Source of the DNA: DASRVA01 sp050732875
GTDB taxonomy: Bacteria; Gemmatimonadota; Gemmatimonadetes; JACCXV01; JAHWKZ01
Direction: 5' to 3'
Assembly (NCBI GenBank): GCA_050732875.1
Contig: JBOHRQ010000002.1
Location: 36,314 to 100,313 of the forward strand
DNA length: 64,000 nt
The notes under the pieces are model-generated. The model saw only the letters and a program-made list of their open reading frames with translations. It was not told where the DNA came from and ran no database searches. Of the stretch, positions 11,101 to 18,217 are shown piece after piece. The stretch's first letter is position 1, and each line of letters begins with the position of its first letter. A program made the translations under genes and the position numbers.

Positions 11101-11607
11101 GAAGGACGTTGGAAGATCACCGCCGGGCGCTGGGACGAGGCCGCCGAAGACTTCTCCCGGGCCGCCGAGCTGGCGACAGGAATGCAATTGCACGGTAACG
11201 CCCGGATCGCCCGGGCCCACTATTGGAGGGCCCGTGCGCACGCAGACGCCGTACCACCCGATGTTCCACCCGTTGAGACAGACCCGCGGCGCTCGGTGAC
11301 CGCGGTCCTGCGGTATCTGAGGGGAGATACCGCCGCGTTGCAGGGTGACCTCGACAATGCGATCGCGGAGCTCTCCCAGGCCGGCGAGCTGGCCACCTCG
11401 ATGGGCGAGATGGCGCTCGAGCGAGCGGCCTTCGAGCGGCAGGCCCAGATCATGAGCCAGTTGGGTGACAGTCAGGGTGAGAAAGCGGCGCGACTGCGCG
11501 CCGCGCGGATCCTCGCGACCCTGAAATCGCGCTTGCCCGCAGAGCTGCGTGAAAACTTCGAGGCGCATCCCCGGAACGCCGCGTTGCGTGAAACGGCTCA
11601 CGTCTGA
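8119..11607 (+). CDS. Zinc-ribbon class III adenylate cyclase with ATPase and TPR domains
   Basis: A 1162-residue cytoplasmic signalling protein. Domains in order: a zinc ribbon (CMECG...CPQCG, about residues 10-28), a class III nucleotide cyclase domain (about 60-245), an AAA/STAND-type ATPase with Walker A EAGTGKT (about 297-304) and Walker B LLILFEDVHWAD (about 420), then a long helical TPR region to the end. Cyclase residues visible include the metal Asp in LFGDLSGFT, Lys and Asp in DKYIGDAIMA, and Thr in QYTVMGDTVNVASR; a Lys/Thr pair fits ATP as substrate. The ATG at 8119 is preferred over an upstream GTG at 8113 because AAGG lies eight bases before it. It is divergent from a lipoprotein gene. 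The ligand sensed by the TPR/ATPase part is unknown. Confidence 0.85.
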   Translation: MPDPPRPLFCMECGISLPPDAKFCPQCGTRVPLSTPAPPESVAEPDTGLPLPISPPPELMTKYERAREDLRGDRREVVVLFGDLSGFTALSERLDPEEVSLLMQGLLRELANVVYRYEGYVDKYIGDAIMALFGAPIAHENDAERAVLAALDMLEVTARRSEGSTHPLSLRVGLNLGEVVAAHVGSEARHQYTVMGDTVNVASRLESAAAPDSVLVSRSVFDRIGFRFETEEVPPLTVKGKAEPLQAYRVLRYRPATTAPGSESTVFVGRSEELAALELFFRRVTEGAGGTFVIEAEAGTGKTRLIREGLRRTQTRLDTLEVDFSQIDLPGGLAVAADLFRRLVDADPQSPEDATGSVERAAELLAEEMDEHRAGVEGLVRQVFPQSAIGASLEEEDPNLARQNRWLAVASLLAARARNGPLLILFEDVHWADEADQMFLEFLVTRLPGQRVGVVATARPGSSLPWLPADHQRLELRNLDEEAARSILGELFGTLRPRMRKELIRRSEGNPFYLEQLAWSLRGVVEAAAASVPGTVQGLLQSRMDRLPAPVRLLLQMASVLGSPFSVELLARIYRLENQPLPFSEALETLKREDFFEDVGDASSVRFRHALMQEVAYGSILNQVRKVLHESAARLGEEQYAERLEAEAPFFAHHYWEAGLLSDAASHLWNAGRMAARDAELHSAERFLRRLAEIIDQQPDVLQSPEERASFMSTYGAVLQERALFQEAEEWFRKLQAIGEKEDNADWLAKALFHLGTIAWYRGRSDEAEEAFQKGLSRVNSRDEHTIASLHSGLGLVYYRRNDVRRCLEEHGQALRLRQGIDDRLGVVKSLMNIGGTLYELQDDLGGAQGHYERALQLAREIGYREIQCNLLLNLGLLDLERGDYHASLERIDDAQERVDEIGLTYLRFLGLRHQAASHVRLGRIQQALQELKSCVEEGDEFLDPVNRVASRILKYEAYMSAMAEEQAVAALQEARELAETLEVTDLDDWLLLSEGRWKITAGRWDEAAEDFSRAAELATGMQLHGNARIARAHYWRARAHADAVPPDVPPVETDPRRSVTAVLRYLRGDTAALQGDLDNAIAELSQAGELATSMGEMALERAAFERQAQIMSQLGDSQGEKAARLRAARILATLKSRLPAELRENFEAHPRNAALRETAHV

Positions 11608-11653
11608 ACCGCCGGCGAAACCATTTCCGCCACGATTTCCCGGTTAGAGCGAG

Positions 11654-12427
11654 TTATCCGTCCCGCTTCTCCAGGAACGCCTTGACCCCCGCCCGGCAGT
11701 CGTCGGTCATCCGCGCTTCGGCGTTGATCTCGGCGCCGCGGGCGATCCCTTCCTCGAAGGACAGCTCGTCCAGCTCGTAGAGGAGGCGTTTCGAGAACGC
11801 CAGCGCGCTCGCCGAGCGCCCCGCCAGCTCGGCGGCGAGCGCGCGGGCATCGGGGGCCAGCGTGTGGCGGCTCACGACCGCGGTCACGAGGCCGATCCGC
11901 TCTGCCTCCTCGGCGTCGATCCGCCGGCCCGTGGCCACCAGATCGAAGGCCCGTTTCTCACCTACGTTTCGGACCAGCATCGTCATCACCATCGCGGGAA
12001 CGAAGCCGATGTGGATCTCGGGATAGCCGAACCGGGCGTCGTCCGCCGCCAGCACGATGTCACAGGCGGTGGCGAGGCCCGCCCCACCGGCGAGGACATT
12101 CCCGTGCACCGCGGCCACGATCGGCCTGGCGAAGCGCCGCATGCGGACGAACAGCTCGCCCAGCTCGCTGGCGTCGGCGAGGTGCTCCTCCCAGGTCGCG
12201 TCGATCATCGCCTCGATGTGGGCCAGGTCGGCCCCGGCGCAGAAGTCCTTCCCCTCGGCTTCGAGCAGAACGACGCGCACGCGCTCGTCCCGCCCTAGCT
12301 GGTGGAAGGCCTCCTTCAAGGCCAGCACGGTCGGCGGATCGAGCGCATTCCGCTTCTCGGGACGATCGAGGGTGAGGATGGCGATCGCATCCTCGGCGAG
12401 CACTTCGACCCGTACGGGCTCGCTCAC
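11654..12427 (-). CDS. Enoyl-CoA hydratase/isomerase family protein
   Basis: A 257-residue crotonase-fold enzyme expected to hydrate an enoyl-CoA during fatty-acid, branched-chain amino-acid or terpenoid degradation. Typical sequences are TLDRPEKRNALD near the N-terminus, the oxyanion-hole segment GKDFCAGADL, and HGNVLAGGAGLATACDIVLA with the second oxyanion-hole glycine, followed by RFGYPEIHIGFVPAMV. The length matches the family. The start is a GTG (12425-12427) that overlaps the stop of the upstream AtuA C-terminal-like gene as GTGA, so the two are translationally coupled. That link suggests a role in the same acyclic-terpene or methylcrotonyl-type pathway. A more exact substrate cannot be read from the sequence. 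Confidence 0.85.
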   Translation of the reverse strand: MSEPVRVEVLAEDAIAILTLDRPEKRNALDPPTVLALKEAFHQLGRDERVRVVLLEAEGKDFCAGADLAHIEAMIDATWEEHLADASELGELFVRMRRFARPIVAAVHGNVLAGGAGLATACDIVLAADDARFGYPEIHIGFVPAMVMTMLVRNVGEKRAFDLVATGRRIDAEEAERIGLVTAVVSRHTLAPDARALAAELAGRSASALAFSKRLLYELDELSFEEGIARGAEINAEARMTDDCRAGVKAFLEKRDG

Positions 12428-12777
12428 GAGGCCCTTCCGGGCACCGACGCCAGCACCGTGTCGGGGACGTCGAGCTCGAGCCTGAGGAGCGCGGTCGAAT
12501 AGACCTTCCCCTGGGCGTCGGTCATGAGGCTCATGGTGCCGCCGCCGTCCAGCGCACCGTGAAGGAGGAAGTTGAGCGCCTCCAGGTTGTCGAGCTCGAA
12601 GCGCTCGACCGGCCCGTCGATCATCCCCGCGAAGTGCTCCGCCACGAGCTCGGCGGTGAGATGCCTCTCCAGGAAGCGGTAGGCCTCGGGCGAATAGGCG
12701 ATCACCCCGACGTTGGCGGTGTCCCCCTTGTCGCCCGAACGGGCGTGGGCGAGGCGGCGGAGCTGGACCCTGGCCAC
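12424..12777 (-). CDS. AtuA C-terminal-like (ferredoxin-fold) protein
   Basis: A 117-residue protein matching the C-terminal domain of the acyclic-terpene utilisation protein AtuA. The characteristic beginning LAHARSGDKGDTANVGVIA is present, followed by LTAELVAEHFAGMIDGPVERFELDNLEALNFLLHGAL and GGGTMSLMTDAQGK (written here as separate matching blocks). In classical AtuA this domain is fused behind a DUF1446 domain; here it is a stand-alone gene, and the DUF1446 partner lies about 4 kb away at 16678-18051. The GTG start (12775-12777) has only a weak ribosome binding site. The stop overlaps the start of the enoyl-CoA hydratase by four bases. The domain's biochemical role is not established. Confidence 0.8.
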   Translation of the reverse strand: MARVQLRRLAHARSGDKGDTANVGVIAYSPEAYRFLERHLTAELVAEHFAGMIDGPVERFELDNLEALNFLLHGALDGGGTMSLMTDAQGKVYSTALLRLELDVPDTVLASVPGRAS

Positions 12778-12878
12778 GGCCGGAATCTGGGCCTGGCGAT
12801 GACTGCCCGCAACGGATAGCCTGCGCGCCCGGATCCCATCCCGCCTTCTCGAGGCCGATTCCGAAAGGCAGGTTCCCG

Positions 12879-13745
12879 ATGACCGTTCTCCGCCTCTCGC
12901 TCGCCGTCGCCGCGGCGTTCTGTGTGACCGCCCTTGTCCCCCCCGTCGCCCACGGGCAGGACGAGGAGGAAGAGCACCCAGGCTGGCACGACACCGCGGA
13001 GCTCTCCTTCGTCCTCACGACGGGCAACGCCGAGGCGAGCACGATCGGGTTCGCCAACCAGCTGCGGCACGTGTGGGAGAACGCCCTCTGGCAGCTCGGT
13101 GCGGGCGGAATCCGCGTCGAATCGACACCGGTCGGACGGACGGCCATCGGGACCTCGCCCGATGACTTCCGAATCGAAGAGGAAGACGAGAGCGAGCTGA
13201 CGGCGGAGAGCTATTTCGTGCGGTCGCGCTACGATCGGGAGCTTTCGGCGTCCCTGTTCTGGTTTGCCGGCGGGGGATGGGACCGGAACACCTTCGCCGG
13301 GATTGAGAACCGGTACTCGGGCGGCGCGGGCGTCGGGAACATCTGGTTCAGCGGCGACGCGGCGGGGTTCCGGACCGACTACGGGCTGACGTACACCTTC
13401 CAGGACAACGTGGTGGGCGGGGATGACACCTTCGCGGGGCTGCGCCTGGGCTACGACTACTACCGGATGCTCACCGGCACAACGCGCTTCGAGAGCGTGC
13501 TGATCGCCGACGAGAGCCTGGAGGAGACGGCGGATTTCCGGACCGACCTGCTGAATGCGCTCGCGGTCGCCATGAGCGAGCGGCTGTCCCTCAAGGTCAG
13601 CCACCGGATCCTGTTCGACAATCGGCCGTCTCTCGAGTCGCTGCCGCTCATCGGGCTGAACGGAACGCCGACCGGCGAGAGCGTCCTCGCCGAGCTCGAC
13701 GAGGTCGATACCACGCTGACGGTGGCGCTGGTGCTCGACTTCTAG
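12879..13745 (+). CDS. DUF481 family outer-membrane protein
   Basis: A 288-residue exported protein with a signal peptide (about residues 1-26, ending AHGQ) followed by an acidic DEEEE segment. The body consists of alternating-residue beta strands typical of the DUF481/YdiY 'salt-induced outer membrane protein' family, starting with ELSFVLTTGNAEASTIGFAN and ending in TTLTVALVLDF, a beta-barrel C-terminus with terminal Phe. It should sit in the outer membrane; its cargo or ligand is unknown. The ATG at 12879 follows an AGGCAGG site. It is transcribed on its own, away from the AtuA-like gene behind it and towards a lipoprotein gene. A GC-rich perfect palindrome (13757-13768) just after the stop could help end transcription. 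Confidence 0.8.
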   Translation: MTVLRLSLAVAAAFCVTALVPPVAHGQDEEEEHPGWHDTAELSFVLTTGNAEASTIGFANQLRHVWENALWQLGAGGIRVESTPVGRTAIGTSPDDFRIEEEDESELTAESYFVRSRYDRELSASLFWFAGGGWDRNTFAGIENRYSGGAGVGNIWFSGDAAGFRTDYGLTYTFQDNVVGGDDTFAGLRLGYDYYRMLTGTTRFESVLIADESLEETADFRTDLLNALAVAMSERLSLKVSHRILFDNRPSLESLPLIGLNGTPTGESVLAELDEVDTTLTVALVLDF

Positions 13746-13798
13746 CGTCTCGCGCGGGGCCGCGGCCCTTGTTCGACGGATCCTACAGCGGGACGCGC

Positions 13799-14767
13799 TC
13801 AGCGCGGCGTCGCCGCTTCCCGCTCCCGGTAGTCCGAGATCCGCCAGTCACCCTCCTGCCCCCGGACCGCCTCCAGAAGGATGGGCTCCCGGCCGGTCAC
13901 GCCGCCCCCGGCCATCTCGACGCTCGTCATCAGCACGACCTCGCCGGCGATCCCGTAGCGGTCGTCGTCCAGACGGCGAACGCCTTGCACGTCGATGCGC
14001 TCGGGCCACGGGCTCGAGACCGCCCGGCCGGGCGCGGCGGAGGGGCGGGCGAGCCACGATTCGAGAAGCTCGGGCGTCACGAGCGAACCGTACTGCTCGC
14101 GGATCGCCTGGCGGAGCCGATCGGCAGGGGCGGTGAGCGGGACGTCGGCGAGGCGCTCGCCGAATCGGCCAACCAGCGCGACCACCGCGCGCTCGGCGTC
14201 CTCATCCCCCGACCCGCCCAGGTTCGCGCAGGCGTCAGCCTCGGCCTCGGCCATGTCTCCCGAATAGACGCGCCAGTGACGCTGGTCGGGCGTGGCTCCG
14301 GTCACGACAGACCGCCGCAGGGTGTAGCTCCCCTCAAAGCACTGAAGCCCGCCGCGCGTCATCCGCGCCCGGACCACGACCGGCACCGTGACGTAGCGCG
14401 ACCCCGCCGCTCCTTCGATGCGACCCGGCGAGCCGACACGGGCCGCGACCGAGTCGGTTTCCGCGTAGCCGCCCCGGAACTCGTCGAAAGTCTGGCCGCT
14501 GGCCCTGCCGTCGTCCGCCCAGAGCGCGTAAGCCCGGGTGAAGTCGCCGGCCGCGATCGCGGCGTAGTACTCCTCGACGACGGCCACGGCCGCCTCGGGG
14601 TCGCCCTCGGCCGGACCGCGCGGCGGCCCTTGTCGTGCGGTATCTCCCGGCAGGGCCGTGTCGCCGGACTCGGAGCCGGGGTCGGGTCCGGGGCCGCAGC
14701 TCAGGGCGGCGGGCAGCGCGCACAGCAGCGCGGCGTCCCGGAGCAGCCGGCCTGGGCTCCCTTTCAA
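13799..14767 (-). CDS. Lipoprotein with NTF2-like region
   Basis: A 322-residue envelope lipoprotein. A hydrophobic signal ends in the lipobox ALSC, followed by a Gly/Pro/Asp-rich linker to about residue 55. The region around residues 60-165 (AVVEEYYAAIAAGDFTRAYALW) looks like an NTF2/SnoaL-type fold, a pattern common in small lipoproteins that bind peptides or ligands. A second domain of similar size follows after residue 190 (AERAVVALVGRFGERLADV). The start is a TTG (14765-14767) overlapping the stop of the upstream cyclase gene as TTGA, so translation is probably coupled. Being cotranscribed with a membrane adenylate cyclase suggests a link to envelope sensing, but that is inference. Confidence 0.7.
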   Translation of the reverse strand: MKGSPGRLLRDAALLCALPAALSCGPGPDPGSESGDTALPGDTARQGPPRGPAEGDPEAAVAVVEEYYAAIAAGDFTRAYALWADDGRASGQTFDEFRGGYAETDSVAARVGSPGRIEGAAGSRYVTVPVVVRARMTRGGLQCFEGSYTLRRSVVTGATPDQRHWRVYSGDMAEAEADACANLGGSGDEDAERAVVALVGRFGERLADVPLTAPADRLRQAIREQYGSLVTPELLESWLARPSAAPGRAVSSPWPERIDVQGVRRLDDDRYGIAGEVVLMTSVEMAGGGVTGREPILLEAVRGQEGDWRISDYREREAATPR

Positions 14768-16134
14768 GCTTCCGCGCTATCGATCGACGATCCCGCTTCG
14801 GAGGGCTCTATCCTTCCCTCCAGCAGATAGGTGGGCATCTCGCCCTTGCCCTTGATGGGGACCGTTCCCAGCGAGCGGAAGGCATAGCGGTCATGAAGCT
14901 TCTCGTACACGCCCTCCGTGACCTGGATCCAGCCCGCCTGTCCGTGAGATTCCATTCGACTGGCGGTCGTAACCGTGTCCCCCCACAGGTCATAGATGAA
15001 CTTCGATTCGCCCACCACCCCGGCGACGACGGGACCGGTGGCGATTCCGAACCTGAGCGCGAGGGGCCTGCGCCCCTCGCCGTTCTGCGCCGCACGGTCG
15101 AATCGCTCGACCCGGCGGCGCATCGCCAGGGCCGCCTCCGCGATCCGCTCCACGTGGTCCGACTGCGCAACGGGCACGCCCGCCACTGCCATGTAGGCAT
15201 CGCCGATCGTCTTGATCTTCTCGATCCCGTACTGACGCGCGATCTGATCGAACTCGGTGAAGACGGAGTTCAGGAACTGGACCAGCTCCTCCGGCGACAG
15301 GGTCGAGGACAGCTGGGTGAAGCCGACCAGATCGGCGAAGAGAATCGATGCCTCTTCGAACGCGTCGGCCAACGGGCCGGGATTGCTCTTCAGCCGGCTG
15401 GCGATAGGACCGGGCAGGATGTTGAGGAGTAGCCGATCGCTGCGCTCGCGCTCCTCCTCGACGAGCGCCGTGTTCCAGAAGCCGATCCGCGCGTAACGCT
15501 CCAGGTTGTAGCTGGCGAACAGGCCCATCAAGGTGGCCGAGATGAGGGTGAAATTCCCGGCCATGAGGATGTCGTGGGACGTCCCTACCAGAAAGATCTG
15601 GACATCGTAGCCGACGAGGATCCCCACCGAGAGCGCGACCAGGAGCGGGAAGCGCAGACGGAACAGGGCGTGGGCTCCGAGGATGATGAGAACCATCCCG
15701 GGATAGTACAGGGCCTGCACTCGCAGCTGGCCCACGGAGAGCATGGCGAGGACGCCCGCCGTTGCGGCGATGAGGACGAGCGACAGGAGCCAGGTCCGAA
15801 TGCGCGGGAACCACGGTCGAAACGTGGCCGCGAAGACCACCGCCGTCAGCGTGCATACTCCCGCCCGGAGCTGGGCGAAGCGCTCGAAAAACTGTGGGAA
15901 GATCGCCCAGTCGAGAAGGGCATAGACGCCGTAGAGATAGATCGTCAGGAGGAGAACCGCGCGCGTGTGCCACACCGCGCGGTCCTGCCACTGGCGCCGG
16001 AACTGGCTCTCGAGCTCATCCGAAGAGAAACGGAGGGTCAGCGGATGGAAGCCACCGCGGTCGGAGTCGTCGAAGTCGCCGTGACTGGAGTCGTCGGGAT
16101 CGGAGCGACCGTCATGGTCGGGGGACGCAGGCAT
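14764..16134 (-). CDS. Membrane-bound class III adenylate cyclase
   Basis: A 456-residue enzyme predicted to make cAMP at the inner membrane. An acidic N-terminal tail (about 1-30) is followed by about six transmembrane segments between residues 55 and 210, and a class III cyclase domain from about 235 to 430. Catalytic-site residues visible are the metal-binding Asp in ILFADLVGFTQLSS, the adenine-recognising Lys and the second Asp in IEKIKTIGDAYMAVAG, and the Asp of YDLWGDTVTTASRME, which with the Lys indicates ATP rather than GTP. The layout resembles Cya-type cyclases with 6-TM sensor domains. The gene precedes, and overlaps by four bases, a lipoprotein gene. A TATATT box lies at 16143-16148 on the minus strand, a few bases upstream of the ATG. 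Confidence 0.87.
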   Translation of the reverse strand: MPASPDHDGRSDPDDSSHGDFDDSDRGGFHPLTLRFSSDELESQFRRQWQDRAVWHTRAVLLLTIYLYGVYALLDWAIFPQFFERFAQLRAGVCTLTAVVFAATFRPWFPRIRTWLLSLVLIAATAGVLAMLSVGQLRVQALYYPGMVLIILGAHALFRLRFPLLVALSVGILVGYDVQIFLVGTSHDILMAGNFTLISATLMGLFASYNLERYARIGFWNTALVEEERERSDRLLLNILPGPIASRLKSNPGPLADAFEEASILFADLVGFTQLSSTLSPEELVQFLNSVFTEFDQIARQYGIEKIKTIGDAYMAVAGVPVAQSDHVERIAEAALAMRRRVERFDRAAQNGEGRRPLALRFGIATGPVVAGVVGESKFIYDLWGDTVTTASRMESHGQAGWIQVTEGVYEKLHDRYAFRSLGTVPIKGKGEMPTYLLEGRIEPSEAGSSIDSAEA

Positions 16135-16169
16135 GGTCGCCGAATATACGGCGCTTCGTAAGACAGAGT

Positions 16170-16183
16170 TTCGCCCGGGCGAA
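16170..16183. repeat. 14-bp perfect palindrome upstream of the membrane cyclase
   Basis: TTCGCCCGGGCGAA reads identically on both strands and sits 35 bases upstream of the cyclase start, just upstream of a TATATT -10-like box. It could be an operator for the cyclase promoter, or a simple hairpin after the DUF2283 gene that ends at 16210. No other copy was noticed in the window. Confidence 0.35.
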
Positions 16184-16209
16184 CGGGTGCCGGACCTGGG
16201 CGATAAGCT

Positions 16210-16410
16210 CTACTGCACGGTCTCGAACTCGATGCGCCGGGTCTCGGTAACCCGCTTCGAAGCGTCCAGAATCTCGATCGCAAGCAGGCTACCCTCTTTG
16301 TCGTAATCCAGAATGACCCCGGGCTTGTCCTCATCGCTCTCGGCTACGGGCACGTCTTCTCTCAGAACGACGGTGAGGGTGTCTGTATGAGAATCATAGG
16401 AGACCTTCAT
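16210..16410 (-). CDS. DUF2283 family small protein
   Basis: A 66-residue protein with the DUF2283 signature: MKVSYDSHTDTLTVVL at the N-terminus, then GVILDYDKEGSLLAIEILDA. The start is set at the ATG at 16408-16410, because GGAAGGAG lies five bases before it; a frame extension upstream has no such site. It begins two bases after the stop of the DUF4258 gene. DUF2283 and DUF4258 genes are often adjacent and have been suggested to form toxin-antitoxin-like pairs; here the DUF2283 protein would be the putative antitoxin partner. No activity is demonstrated. Confidence 0.8.
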   Translation of the reverse strand: MKVSYDSHTDTLTVVLREDVPVAESDEDKPGVILDYDKEGSLLAIEILDASKRVTETRRIEFETVQ

Positions 16411-16412
16411 AG

Positions 16413-16685
16413 TTACTCCTTCCAATACTTGTCGATTTTTCCCGTTGCATAGACCGTAACGACCTCGGCCGGCGTTCGGTCCACGTCAGCAACGACCCGA
16501 ACAAGATACAACTTCCCCGAGGGTCCGATTGGGAACCGTGACTGTAACACAGACCTTCCTGGGCTTGTCTGCACGTTCTGCTCGGGGCTGATCAGGACCT
16601 GCCGCACGACTTCCAGGTCGAGACCTCTTCGTATGATCTGCTCCTCGGCGTGTGGCGTGAGCCTGTATCCCGCGAGCTCACGCAT
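16413..16685 (-). CDS. DUF4258 family small protein
   Basis: A 90-residue protein of the DUF4258 family, a group related in fold to RelE/BrnT-type toxins. Visible family features are LTPHAEEQIIRRGLDLEVVRQVL, a conserved His/Arg helix at the N-terminus, and a strand-rich C-terminal half ending LYLVRVVADVDRTPAEVVTVYAT (blocks separated by the VLQSRFPIGPSGK loop). It overlaps the 3' end of the AtuA N-terminal-like gene by eight bases and is followed within two bases by DUF2283, so the three are likely in one transcript. A toxin role is an inference from family and pairing only. Confidence 0.78.
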   Translation of the reverse strand: MRELAGYRLTPHAEEQIIRRGLDLEVVRQVLISPEQNVQTSPGRSVLQSRFPIGPSGKLYLVRVVADVDRTPAEVVTVYATGKIDKYWKE

Positions 16686-18051
16686 CGACCACCTCGACCT
16701 CGAGATGGGGCTCGATCTCGGTGCGGTCGACCAGCGCCGGCCAGTAGGCGACCACCTCCTGGACGCGCGGGCGGCCGCCGGCGAAGCCGGTGACGCTGGG
16801 GGGGCCGCTCAGGACGAGCGGAGCGATCTCGCGGGTGAAGCGCTCGACGGCCGCCCGGTCGGCGGCCTTGACCGCGACCCTGAGCTCGACCTCGGCGAGA
16901 TCCTCGGGCGGCGGCCCGGCGAGCGGCCCGTGGGTGGCGTTCCAGCCCACGTACTCGGTGCGGATCTCGTCGAAGGCGAGGCCCAGGCGGACGAGCCGCT
17001 CCCGGAGCACGCGGTCGGCCGCCTGCGCCTTCTTCACCGCGTCCGGCCACGCGTAGACCAGGCTCCCCACCGCCTTGTAGCCGGCCGAGTACGCGATCGA
17101 GACCTTGAGCATGCCGGTCCGCGGCCGGCCCCGGATACCCGACACCCGGACCCGATCGGGACCGTCCACCTCCAGGCGGATCGTGGTGAAGTCGGCGATA
17201 CCGTCGGGGGTGATGTACTCGCCGGGATTCCCCATCTCGTAGACGATCTGCTCCTTGACGACCGCCGGGGCGACCCGCCCCCCCGTCCCCGCGTGCTTGG
17301 TCACCACGAACGGCCCCTCCGGCGACGCCTCGATGATCGGGTAACCCACATCCGCGAGGTCGGGAATCGTCTCCCAGTCGACCAGGCAGTTGCCGCCCGT
17401 GGTCTGGGCGCCGCACTCGTTGATGTGGCCGGCCACGATCCCGTGCGCGATCCGGTTCCAGTCGTCGTTCGCCCACTCGAAGGCGTGGATCATGGGTGCG
17501 TAGGTGAGGGCGGTGTCGGTCGAGCGGCCAGTCACGATCACGTCGGCGCCCCGCCGGAGCGCCTCGACGATCGGTTCCGCGCCGATGTAGGCGTTGGCGC
17601 TCTCGACCCGGTCGAGCACCTCGGTCAGCGACCGCCCGTCGTCCAGGTTGGCGAGCTCGTGCCCGCGGTCGATCAGATCGGGAAGGCGCTCCAGGATGTC
17701 GTCACCCGTCACCGTGCCGATCTTCACCCGCCCCGCGACCCCGGCCTCGCGAGCGGCCTCGACCAGCCCCGCCCGGCAGGCCTCGATGTTGACGCCCCCG
17801 GCGTTCGAGATCACGCGGATCCCCTTCTCCACCACGTCCGGGAAGATCTCCCGAAGCAACGGCACGAAGTCGCGGGCGTAGCCCTGCGCCGGGTCGCGCG
17901 AGCGCTGCTTCTGCAGGATCGACATCGTCACCTCGGCCAGGTAGTCGAGCATGAGGACGTCGATGGGACCGCGGCGGACCTGCTCGACCGGGGCGTCCAG
18001 GCGGTCGCCCCAGAAGCCCTGGCCACAGGCGATCCGAAGCTTCCGGCCCAC
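16678..18051 (-). CDS. AtuA N-terminal-like (DUF1446) protein
   Basis: A 457-residue protein matching the DUF1446 portion of the acyclic-terpene utilisation protein AtuA, associated with geranyl-CoA/citronellol degradation clusters. Diagnostic blocks include IACGQGFWGDRLDAPVEQV, MLDYLAEVTMSIL, ISNAGGVNIEACR, GADVIVTGRSTDTALTYAP and NECGAQTTGGNC. The usual C-terminal ferredoxin-fold domain is missing and is encoded separately at 12424-12777. The start is a GTG (18049-18051), one base after the stop of a small membrane-protein gene. The 3' end overlaps the DUF4258 gene by eight bases. Together with the enoyl-CoA hydratase and the carboxyltransferase it suggests a CoA-thioester degradation route, although the biotin carboxylase and acyl-CoA dehydrogenase partners are not in the window. 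Confidence 0.85.
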   Translation of the reverse strand: MGRKLRIACGQGFWGDRLDAPVEQVRRGPIDVLMLDYLAEVTMSILQKQRSRDPAQGYARDFVPLLREIFPDVVEKGIRVISNAGGVNIEACRAGLVEAAREAGVAGRVKIGTVTGDDILERLPDLIDRGHELANLDDGRSLTEVLDRVESANAYIGAEPIVEALRRGADVIVTGRSTDTALTYAPMIHAFEWANDDWNRIAHGIVAGHINECGAQTTGGNCLVDWETIPDLADVGYPIIEASPEGPFVVTKHAGTGGRVAPAVVKEQIVYEMGNPGEYITPDGIADFTTIRLEVDGPDRVRVSGIRGRPRTGMLKVSIAYSAGYKAVGSLVYAWPDAVKKAQAADRVLRERLVRLGLAFDEIRTEYVGWNATHGPLAGPPPEDLAEVELRVAVKAADRAAVERFTREIAPLVLSGPPSVTGFAGGRPRVQEVVAYWPALVDRTEIEPHLEVEVVDA

Positions 18052-18052
18052 G

Positions 18053-18217
18053 CTATCGGGGCGCTTCGGACAGCGAGTCGGCGGCGGCGGGCGGGTCCGT
18101 CGCCCACGGTCCCTTCCGGAACTGGGGCCGCGGCCAGAAGAACCCGCCCACCACCACGGCGAAGAGCGTGATCAGCAGGACGACGATCAGGACGATCCAG
18201 CCCGTCCGCCCCATCAT
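18053..18217 (-). CDS. Small single-pass membrane protein
   Basis: A 54-residue protein with one strong transmembrane segment (about residues 7-29, WIVLIVVLLITLFAVVVGG) and a short Pro/Ala-rich tail. Its ATG overlaps the stop of the cyclase/TPR gene as ATGA, and a GGGAGGT site lies directly upstream. A second ATG follows at once and may be the true start. The stop is one base before the GTG of the AtuA-like gene, so it sits inside an operon. I do not recognise a family. Confidence 0.6.
   Translation of the reverse strand: MMGRTGWIVLIVVLLITLFAVVVGGFFWPRPQFRKGPWATDPPAAADSLSEAPR

Noticed and set aside
8062..11601. A very long minus-strand open frame opposite the zinc-ribbon cyclase
   Set aside because: Its translation has no family features, and the plus strand carries a complete multi-domain protein. 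In high-GC DNA the antisense frame often stays open.
13757..13768. GGGCCGCGGCCC as a strong terminator after the DUF481 gene
   Set aside because: Only a short stem with TTGTT after it; could assist termination but not convincing alone.
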